Positions 1 to 4,988 of a stretch of 8,027 nt of DNA are shown in pieces. The DNA lies in NCBI GenBank assembly GCA_023422695.1, contig JAFAGN010000080.1, forward strand, positions 1 through 8,027. Reading direction: 5' to 3'. This DNA is from Pseudomonadota bacterium (GTDB lineage: Bacteria; Pseudomonadota; Alphaproteobacteria; Sphingomonadales; Sphingomonadaceae). The notes under the pieces were generated by a model. That model saw only the letters and a program-made list of their open reading frames with translations. It made no database searches and was not told the origin of the DNA. Each line of letters starts with the position of its first letter. Positions within the stretch are counted from its first letter, which is position 1. The position numbers were made by a program, and so were the translations under genes.

Positions 1-19
1 GCCTTCGCGGGGGCGACGG
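1..19. repeat. Possible edge of an interspersed palindromic intergenic repeat
   Basis: The first bases read GCCTTCGCGGGGGCGACGG. The core resembles GCCTTCGCGGG-type palindromic repeats that are scattered between genes in many GC-rich alphaproteobacteria, including sphingomonads. Only one side is in the window, so the left arm cannot be seen. The stretch lies just downstream of the helix-hairpin-helix gene on the minus strand and could help end its transcript. This call rests on resemblance alone. The remaining bases up to 42 show no gene. Confidence 0.3.
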
Positions 20-42
20 CTGGTTTCGGTCGTCAGTGGCCG

Positions 43-726
43 TCAAAGCTCCCCGCCGAGCGCACCATATTTCGCCTCGAACCCGGCTTTGTCGCCGCGC
101 GCCAGATAGCCGGCCTGATCGACGATATTGTCGCGCGCGATGCGGCCCTGAAATGCGCCGAGCTGCGGGTCGATGCGGGCGATATCGGCATCGGTCCAGG
201 CGGCAATCTGTTCGAAGCGGGTGACGCCGAGGCCGCCGAGCAGACCGACCATTTTGGGGCCGACGCCCTTGAGCAGTTGCAGATTGTCCGCCGCGCTGGC
301 GGCTGGCGCAGGCGCTGCTGCGGGCTCGGGTGCAGGTTCGGCAGCCGCGGCTGGTTCGCTGGCGACCGGCTCCACCGGCGCGGATGCGATCGGGGCGGAC
401 GCTGGCGCCGGTTCGGCGGCAGGCGGCACGGGCTCGGCAGCGGCAACGTCAGTCGGAACTGGCGATGGCATTTTTGCGGCGGGCGCGGGTGCCGGGGGCG
501 GCGCGGCGATGGGAGCCGGGGCCGGTTCGATCGGCTTGAAGCGCGCCGGTTCGGCAGCGATGATGTCGGGCTTCACCGGTTCGAGCGGCTTTGCGGGCTT
601 TGCGGGCTCGACCGCGGGTGGCGCGCTGTCATCGGTCTTCCCGCGCCCGAACAGCCACCACAGCAGCACGACCGCGACGACCAGGCCGACGACGGCGATG
701 ATCCAATTTTCCTGAAGCCACGCCAT
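43..726 (-). CDS. Membrane-anchored helix-hairpin-helix protein with a Pro/Ala linker
   Basis: The product has 227 residues in three parts. Residues about 9-26 form one hydrophobic transmembrane segment, followed by GRGK. Residues about 33-146 are a low-complexity Pro/Ala/Glu linker. Residues about 149-225 form a compact domain beginning LLKGVGPKMVGLLGGLGVTR, a typical helix-hairpin-helix motif (GVGPK, then LGVTRFEQIAAW). The domain resembles the 'flap endonuclease-1-like' H3TH proteins and the C-terminal extensions of some NuoE subunits. The acidic N-terminus and the basic residues after the membrane segment suggest the C-terminal part lies in the cytoplasm. The start is supported by GGAGAG (plus positions 733-738), six bases upstream. 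It lies 65 bp downstream of purD on the same strand and may be co-transcribed. The fold is fairly clear. Nuclease activity is unproven, and the domain may only bind DNA or protein. Confidence 0.85.
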   Translation of the reverse strand: MAWLQENWIIAVVGLVVAVVLLWWLFGRGKTDDSAPPAVEPAKPAKPLEPVKPDIIAAEPARFKPIEPAPAPIAAPPPAPAPAAKMPSPVPTDVAAAEPVPPAAEPAPASAPIASAPVEPVASEPAAAAEPAPEPAAAPAPAASAADNLQLLKGVGPKMVGLLGGLGVTRFEQIAAWTDADIARIDPQLGAFQGRIARDNIVDQAGYLARGDKAGFEAKYGALGGEL

Positions 727-791
727 GATGATCTCTCCGCTCCTGCTTTTCCGTCAGCCTATGCGACGGGCCTTGCTGCGTCCAGCCGCCG

Positions 792-2069
792 TTACCCCGC
801 TTCGCGCGCGACCTCGCGCCAGCCGATGTCGCGGCGGCAAAAGCCGGTAGCGAAATCGAGCTTGTCGACCGCGGCGTAGGCGCGCGCCTGCGCCTCGGTC
901 ACGGTGCGGCCCGTGGCGGTGACGTTGAGCACGCGGCCGCCCGCCGCGACGATCTGGTCACCTGCGCGTGCCGTCCCGGCGTGAAAGACTCGCACGCCGC
1001 CGCTTTCGGCATCGGCGATGCCGTGGATCGCGCCGCCCTTATCGGGTGTGGCGGGATAGCCATTTGCCGCCATCACGATGGTCAGCGCATAATCGCTGGC
1101 AAAGGCGGGCGGGGTCGCGGTCGCCAACGCCCCGGTCGACGCGGCGTAGAGCAGCGCGGCGAGGTCGCCCGCGTAACGCATCATCAGCACCTGGCATTCG
1201 GGATCGCCAAAGCGCGCGTTATATTCGATCAGCTTCGGCCCCGCATCGGTCAGCATCAGCCCGGCGAACAGCACCCCGACATAGGGCGTGCCTTCGGCGG
1301 CGAGCGCGGCGACGGTCGGGCGGATGATACGATCCATGACCTGCGCTTCGAGGTCGGGGGTCAGCACCGGTGCGGGGCTGTAGGCGCCCATGCCGCCGGT
1401 GTTCGGTCCGACATCGCCGTCGCCGACGCGCTTGTGATCCTGCGCGCTGCCGAATGCCATGACGTTGGTGCCGTCGGAGAACGCGAAGAAGCTCGCTTCC
1501 TCGCCGGTCATATACTCCTCGACGACCACTTCGGCGCCCGCGCTGCCGAAGGCGCCGTCGAACATATCGGCGATCGCGGCCTCGGCCTCTTCGCGCGTTT
1601 CGGCGATGACGACGCCCTTGCCTGCGGCGAGGCCGTCGGCCTTGATGACGACGGGAATGGTGAAATCACCGAGCGCTACCAGCGCGGCGGCGGCGGAGGT
1701 CGCGCGGACATAGGCGGCGGTCGGGATGCCCGCGCGCGCGCACAGATCCTTGGTGAAGCCCTTTGAGCCTTCGAGCTGCGCTGCTGCCGCGCCGGGGCCA
1801 AAGACCGCGACGCCCTTTGCGCGCAGCCGGTCGGCGAGCCCCGCGACCAGCGGCGCTTCGGGGCCGACGACGACGAAATCGATTGCGTGCGCCGCGCAGG
1901 CGGCGATCAGGCCATCGAGATCGTCGGCGGCGATCGCCAGACATTCGGCGTGCGCCTCGATCCCCGGATTGCCGGGGGCGGCATAGAGCTTGCGGCAAGA
2001 CGGCGATTGCGCCAACTGCCAGCTCAGCGCATGTTCGCGGCCCCCCGAGCCGACCAGCAGGATATTCAT
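792..2069 (-). CDS. purD: Phosphoribosylamine-glycine ligase (GAR synthetase)
   Basis: This enzyme joins glycine to 5-phosphoribosylamine using ATP to form glycinamide ribonucleotide, the second step of de novo purine synthesis, in the cytoplasm. The 425 residues match the usual length of the family. The N-terminal domain opens MNILLVGSGGREHALSW and has PGNPGI at 32-37 and GPEAPLVAGLADRL at 69-82. The ATP-grasp region carries GSKGFTKDL (101-109), VIKADGLAAGKGVV (141-154), VEEYMTGEEASFF (183-195) and GPNTGGMGAYSP (221-232). The family signature RFGDPECQ is at 286-293. An in-frame start 180 bases further upstream exists but would add residues with no family resemblance. AAGGGA (plus 2075-2080), five bases before this ATG, supports the start used here. 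It is divergent from xseA, with overlapping start codons. No truncation is visible. Confidence 0.97.
   Translation of the reverse strand: MNILLVGSGGREHALSWQLAQSPSCRKLYAAPGNPGIEAHAECLAIAADDLDGLIAACAAHAIDFVVVGPEAPLVAGLADRLRAKGVAVFGPGAAAAQLEGSKGFTKDLCARAGIPTAAYVRATSAAAALVALGDFTIPVVIKADGLAAGKGVVIAETREEAEAAIADMFDGAFGSAGAEVVVEEYMTGEEASFFAFSDGTNVMAFGSAQDHKRVGDGDVGPNTGGMGAYSPAPVLTPDLEAQVMDRIIRPTVAALAAEGTPYVGVLFAGLMLTDAGPKLIEYNARFGDPECQVLMMRYAGDLAALLYAASTGALATATPPAFASDYALTIVMAANGYPATPDKGGAIHGIADAESGGVRVFHAGTARAGDQIVAAGGRVLNVTATGRTVTEAQARAYAAVDKLDFATGFCRRDIGWREVAREAG
2058..2063 (+). promoter_or_regulatory. xseA ribosome-binding site inside purD
   Basis: CAGGAT, with core AGGA at 2059-2062, lies five bases before the xseA ATG at 2068. 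It falls within codons 3-4 of purD on the other strand. It supports the ATG at 2068 over the in-frame upstream extension, which would lie wholly inside purD. Confidence 0.65.
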
Positions 2070-3495
2070 GGCAGTCCCTTTTCCCGATCCGGCGTCCGAA
2101 ACCGACCCCGCGGCGCGGCTGTTAGCCGAGGCAGCGCCCGGCGACAATGTTCCGCCGCTATCGGTCAGCCAATTGTCGGCGGCGATCAAGCGGACGGTCG
2201 AGGATGGCTTTGCGCGGGTGCGGGTCCGCGGCGAATTGTCGGGCGCCAAGCGCGCCGCGTCGGGGCATTTCTATGCCGCGCTCAAGGACGACAATGCGCT
2301 GATCGACATGGTGATGTGGAAGGGGCAGGCGGCGCGGCTGGCGTTCCGGCCCGAGGACGGGATCGAGGTGATCGCGACCGGCAAGCTCACTACCTATCCG
2401 GGGCGCTCGAAATATCAGCTCGTCGTCGATACGCTCGAGGTTGCGGGCGAGGGCGCGTTGATGCTCTTGTTCGAAAAGCTCAAGGCGCGGCTGGGCGCCG
2501 AGGGGCTGTTTGATCCGGCGCGCAAGCAGGACATTCCGCGGCTGCCTCGCGTCATCGGGGTGGTCACCTCGCCGACCGGGGCGGTGATCCGCGACATCCT
2601 CCACCGGCTGGCCGACCGCTTTCCGATGCATGTCATCGTCTGGCCGGTGCTGGTGCAGGGCGACGGCGCGGCGGCGCAGGTCGCCCACGCCATTCGCGGC
2701 TTCGATGCGCTGGAACCGGGCGGGCCGATACCGCGCCCCGACCTGGTGATCGTCGCACGCGGCGGCGGGTCGATCGAAGATTTGTGGGCTTTCAACGAAG
2801 AAGTCGTGGTGCGGGCGCTAGGCGATTGCCGCATCCCGACGATCAGCGCGGTCGGGCACGAGACCGACACCACGCTCGCCGACTATGCCGCCGACCGCCG
2901 CGCCCCGACGCCGACCGCGGCCGCCGAAATGGCGGTGCCGGTGCGCGCCGAGCTGCAGGAGTTGCTGGCGACATGGCACGGCCGCATGATCGGCGCCGCC
3001 AACCGGCATCAGGCGCTGGCGAACGAACGGTTGACCGCGCTGGCGCGCCATTTGCCGAAGCGCGAGGCGCTCTATGCGCCGCAGCGCCAGCGGCTCGACG
3101 ACAGTGGCGATCGGCTGGGCCGCAGCCAACGCCAGCGGCTCGCGGTGATCGCCGACCGGCTGGCAACGCGCAGCGCTTCCCTGCGGCCATCGTTGCTCGC
3201 GCGGCGCTGGGACCGCGATCGCGCGCGGCTGGAGGGGCTGGGGCGGCTGCTCGACAGCCTCGACCCGCGCGCCTTGTTGTCGCGCGGCTATGCGATGGTG
3301 CGCGATGGCGGGGGGGCGGTGGTCACGACTGCGGCAAAGGCGCGCGGGGCGGGGCATCTGCGGCTGCAATTTGCCGATGGCGAGGTTCCGGTGAGCGTGG
3401 CAGCGAGCGATACGGCGCCGCTGCCTCCGGCGCCGCGTCCGGCGCGCAAGCCCTCGGCACCGCCGCCGAAAAGAGGGCAGGGCGAGTTGTTCTGA
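2068..3495 (+). CDS. xseA: Exodeoxyribonuclease VII large subunit
   Basis: This is the catalytic large subunit of exonuclease VII, which degrades single-stranded DNA from both ends into short oligonucleotides and acts in mismatch repair and damage tolerance. It needs the small subunit XseB, which is not in this window. The product has 475 residues. About 29-125 is the N-terminal OB-fold (LSVSQLSAAIKRTVEDGF, RVRGELSG, ASGHFYAALKDD). The catalytic core has GVVTSPTGAVIRDILH (164-179), VARGGGSIEDLWAFNEE (229-245) and AVGHETDTTLADY (261-273). The candidate catalytic residues Asp176, Arg231, His264 and Asp267 are all present. Residues about 295-400 are rich in Arg, Leu and Gln and predicted helical, as expected for the long coiled-coil region. 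The protein ends in a Pro-rich tail finishing QGELF. The start at 2068 overlaps the purD start codon. DUF2093 follows after 76 bp. Confidence 0.97.
   Translation: MAVPFPDPASETDPAARLLAEAAPGDNVPPLSVSQLSAAIKRTVEDGFARVRVRGELSGAKRAASGHFYAALKDDNALIDMVMWKGQAARLAFRPEDGIEVIATGKLTTYPGRSKYQLVVDTLEVAGEGALMLLFEKLKARLGAEGLFDPARKQDIPRLPRVIGVVTSPTGAVIRDILHRLADRFPMHVIVWPVLVQGDGAAAQVAHAIRGFDALEPGGPIPRPDLVIVARGGGSIEDLWAFNEEVVVRALGDCRIPTISAVGHETDTTLADYAADRRAPTPTAAAEMAVPVRAELQELLATWHGRMIGAANRHQALANERLTALARHLPKREALYAPQRQRLDDSGDRLGRSQRQRLAVIADRLATRSASLRPSLLARRWDRDRARLEGLGRLLDSLDPRALLSRGYAMVRDGGGAVVTTAAKARGAGHLRLQFADGEVPVSVAASDTAPLPPAPRPARKPSAPPPKRGQGELF
2075..2080 (-). promoter_or_regulatory. purD ribosome-binding site inside xseA
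   Basis: On the minus strand AAGGGA lies five bases before the purD ATG. It falls within codons 3-5 of xseA. It fixes the purD start and shows that the two genes have no separate leader. The same string AAGGGACTGC precedes the TonB-receptor gene at 4976-4985. Confidence 0.75.
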
Positions 3496-3526
3496 CGCCG
3501 CCGGGGGTGGCCCCGCCGTGCGCTAC

Positions 3527-3535
3527 TGCTATAGT
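3527..3535 (+). promoter_or_regulatory. Possible extended -10 promoter for DUF2093-M23
   Basis: In the 76-bp gap after xseA, TGC-TATAGT (TGn at 3527-3529, hexamer at 3530-3535) resembles an extended -10 element. It would place a start of transcription about 30 bases before the DUF2093 ATG. I see no convincing -35 hexamer, so the two genes may simply be read through from xseA. Confidence 0.3.
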
Positions 3536-3571
3536 GGCGCCCATCATCGACCGTCATATGGACCCGGAATC

Positions 3572-3784
3572 ATGCTGATCGCCAGCCGCAACCGCCTTGC
3601 CCGCCTGCACTATGGACCGAATGGTTTTCGCGTCCTGGCGCCCGGCGATCATGTGCTGTGCGCGGTGACCGGCGCTCCGATCGGGCTCGACGAGCTGCGC
3701 TACTGGTCGGTGGCGCGGCAGGAGCCCTATGCCACCGCCGCCGTTTCGGTGCAGGCCGAATTGGACGCCGCGCGCGGAGCATGA
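3572..3784 (+). CDS. DUF2093 domain protein
   Basis: This is a 70-residue protein of unknown function matching the DUF2093 family. The conserved core reads RLHYGPNGFRVLAPGDHVLC (residues 11-30), then TGAPIGLDELRYWSVARQE (33-51), followed by PY. There is one cysteine (Cys30), no signal peptide and no membrane segment, so it is probably cytoplasmic. From family knowledge, DUF2093 proteins are short alphaproteobacterial proteins often found beside xseA, as here. The ATG at 3572 fits the family length. A GTG at 3518 in the same frame would add 18 residues without resemblance. Only a weak GGA (3565-3567) precedes the ATG. Its stop codon overlaps the start of the next gene by four bases (ATGA, 3781-3784), so the two are probably translationally coupled. 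The compact conserved motif suggests a small folded domain, but nothing shows what it binds. Confidence 0.88.
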   Translation: MLIASRNRLARLHYGPNGFRVLAPGDHVLCAVTGAPIGLDELRYWSVARQEPYATAAVSVQAELDAARGA

Positions 3785-4722
3785 CGTTTCGGCGGCGTGG
3801 AATTCGGAAGGTCGCTGCGTTATCATTGCTGGTTGTCGCGGCAGGCTGTTCAGCTTCAGCCGAATCGCGGGGTGGTTCTGCGTCGATGCCCTCAACATCG
3901 CCGCGACCGGTTCCGCCCATATCGCCGGTACCGCCGCCGGCGGCGGTGCTGGGGGACTTCGTGTTCCGCGGTCCAGTTCTAAGGGCCGAACAGGGCGGCG
4001 TGCTGTTCGGCGTCGTTCCCGATCACACGCGGACGCTGACGCTGGATGGGCAGGCGATTCCGATCGCCGCCGACGGCAGCTTCCTGATTGCGTTTGATCG
4101 CGATGCAGGACCAAGTGCCCGGCTGGTCGCGACCGTCGCCGATGGGCGGCAGGTTGTCCGCGATTTTATCGTGGCGCCCGGCGCGTGGCGCCTTGAACAG
4201 ATCAACGCCCCTTATCGCGGCAGCGCGGCCAATGATGCCGAATTCGAACGGCGGCGCCCCGCCGAGCTGGCGCAAATCGCCGCAGCCCGCAACATGCAGG
4301 TCGAATCGGACGGTTGGAAACAGCGCTTCCGCTGGCCGGTGACCGGGCGGCAGTCGGGCCGGTTCGGATCGCAGCGGGTGTATCAGGGCAAACCCGGTCC
4401 CTATCACAGCGGCACGGATGTCGCGGTACCGGCGGGAACGCCGTTCGTGGCGCCTGCCGATGGCGTCGTGGTGCTGGCCGCCGACGCGCCGTTCACGCTC
4501 GAGGGGCATTTGCTGATCGTCGATCACGGGATGGGGCTGACCAGCGCCTTCCTCCATTGCCAGCGGCTCGACGTCAAAGTCGGCGACCGGGTCGTGCAGG
4601 GACAGACGCTGGGAACCGTCGGGCGCACCGGTCGGGCAACTGGACCGCATATGCATTGGGGGCTGAAGTGGCGTGATGCGCGCCTTGATCCCGGCAAATT
4701 GGCGGGACCGATTGGCAGCTGA
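3781..4722 (+). CDS. Lipoprotein M23 family zinc metallopeptidase
   Basis: This is a probable cell-wall hydrolase of the LytM/lysostaphin (M23) type, which cuts peptide cross-links in peptidoglycan. The 313-residue product starts with three arginines and a hydrophobic stretch ending VVAAGC, a lipobox with lipidated Cys23, so it should sit as a lipoprotein in the periplasm. Residues about 30-55 are a Ser/Pro-rich linker. About 56-140 is beta-rich and may be an Ig-like domain. About 185-305 is the M23 domain. The zinc and catalytic residues are all visible: His209 and Asp213 in HSGTD, His259 in FLHC, and His290 and His292 in GPHMHWGL. It therefore looks active rather than a degenerate activator such as EnvC or NlpD. 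The ATG lies in the ATGA overlap with DUF2093. GGAG is only one base upstream, so translation probably relies on coupling. The substrate bond and partners are unknown. Confidence 0.93.
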   Translation: MTFRRRGIRKVAALSLLVVAAGCSASAESRGGSASMPSTSPRPVPPISPVPPPAAVLGDFVFRGPVLRAEQGGVLFGVVPDHTRTLTLDGQAIPIAADGSFLIAFDRDAGPSARLVATVADGRQVVRDFIVAPGAWRLEQINAPYRGSAANDAEFERRRPAELAQIAAARNMQVESDGWKQRFRWPVTGRQSGRFGSQRVYQGKPGPYHSGTDVAVPAGTPFVAPADGVVVLAADAPFTLEGHLLIVDHGMGLTSAFLHCQRLDVKVGDRVVQGQTLGTVGRTGRATGPHMHWGLKWRDARLDPGKLAGPIGS

Positions 4723-4727
4723 ATATT

Positions 4728-4752
4728 GTAACGCGCCAAGCGAATTGGTTAC
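4728..4752 (+). repeat. Small bulged hairpin after the M23 gene
   Basis: GTAA (4728-4731) pairs with TTAC (4749-4752), and CCAA (4736-4739) pairs with TTGG (4745-4748) around a five-base loop. The unpaired CGCG forms a bulge on one side. There is no run of T after it. It could be a transcript 3'-end structure or chance. Confidence 0.3.
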
Positions 4753-4759
4753 CCGTGAA

Positions 4760-4795
4760 ACAATATGTCGCGAACGCTTTATTGCGACATATTGT
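4760..4795. repeat. Perfect 12-bp inverted repeat, possible operator or hairpin
   Basis: ACAATATGTCGC (4760-4771) and GCGACATATTGT (4784-4795) are exact reverse complements separated by 12 bases. A further copy of the outer half, ATATTGTA, occurs at 4723-4730 and matches 4789-4796. The layout suits a dimeric regulator's binding site upstream of the receptor gene. As RNA it would also form a 12-bp stem with a 12-base loop, but no T-run follows, so it is not a standard intrinsic terminator. Arms this long are unlikely to arise by chance in 266 bp. Confidence 0.7.
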
Positions 4796-4802
4796 ATTTC
4801 GC

Positions 4803-4832
4803 CAAATGTCACGGTTGTTGCAAATACGTCAC
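4803..4832 (+). repeat. Imperfect direct repeat CAAAT/GTCAC
   Basis: CAAATGTCAC (4803-4812) and CAAATACGTCAC (4821-4832) are imperfect tandem copies. The GTCAC cores begin exactly 20 bases apart, about two helical turns, which would put two bound proteins on the same face of the DNA. The second copy follows TTGTTGCAAAT. The function is inferred only from position and spacing. Confidence 0.35.
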
Positions 4833-4975
4833 AATGCCCCGCGAAACGGCGGATTACCCCGGAAAATTCCTTTACTCGCCCAAGGGGAACGGTCATTCCG
4901 CACGCTATCGGGGTGTTTGCGCGTCGGCAAGGTGCTGCCGCGTCAGGGGCTCGGGTAATTCAATCCACCAGTAGC

Positions 4976-4981
4976 AAGGGA
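4976..4981 (+). promoter_or_regulatory. Ribosome-binding site of the TonB receptor gene
   Basis: AAGGGA ends seven bases before the GTG at 4989. It decides the start, because GTG would otherwise be a less obvious choice. The following codons encode a proper signal peptide (MKKTQF...), and no in-frame ATG lies nearby. Confidence 0.75.
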
Positions 4982-4988
4982 CTGCACT

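Larger units (their letters stand above)
4723..4988. promoter_or_regulatory. Intergenic regulatory region before the TonB receptor
   Basis: This 266-bp gap separates the M23 gene from the receptor gene and is visibly more AT-rich in its first half. It contains a small hairpin (4728-4752), a perfect 12-bp inverted repeat (4760-4795), two CAAAT/GTCAC direct repeats (4803-4832), two GGAA/TTCC pairs (4861-4870 and 4886-4899), a short CGGCA/TGCCG hairpin (4925-4940) and the receptor's ribosome-binding site (4976-4981). I found no -35/-10 pair good enough to name. Short open frames here lack ribosome-binding sites. The likely role is control of receptor transcription, with the first part possibly also forming the 3' end of the M23 transcript. 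Confidence 0.6.

Noticed and set aside
277..879. Plus-strand open frame of 200 codons opposite the helix-hairpin-helix gene
   Set aside because: It is Gly/Arg-rich and low complexity, explained by the Pro/Ala-coding linker on the other strand.
981..1766. Plus-strand open frame of 261 codons opposite purD
   Set aside because: It is a shadow of a GC-rich gene with an unequivocal family match on the other strand.
1990..2067. Longer xseA beginning inside purD
   Set aside because: The extra residues lie wholly within purD and look unrelated. The ATG at 2068 has its own AGGA site.
2070..2249. Longer purD with 60 extra N-terminal residues
   Set aside because: The added part overlaps xseA, has no family resemblance, and the ATG at 2069 has a good ribosome-binding site and the typical MNILLVGSGGREHA start.
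3502..3515. CGGGG-GTGG-CCCCG hairpin after xseA as a terminator
   Set aside because: The stem is only five pairs and no T-run follows. Read-through into DUF2093 is at least as likely.
2784..3578. Plus-strand open frame of 264 codons overlapping xseA in another frame
   Set aside because: Its translation is almost wholly Arg, Ala and Gly, as expected from an out-of-frame reading of xseA.
4755..4974. Two small open frames (about 67 and 69 codons) in the intergenic region
   Set aside because: Neither has a ribosome-binding site, both run through the inverted repeat, and their translations are Arg/Cys-rich without known motifs.
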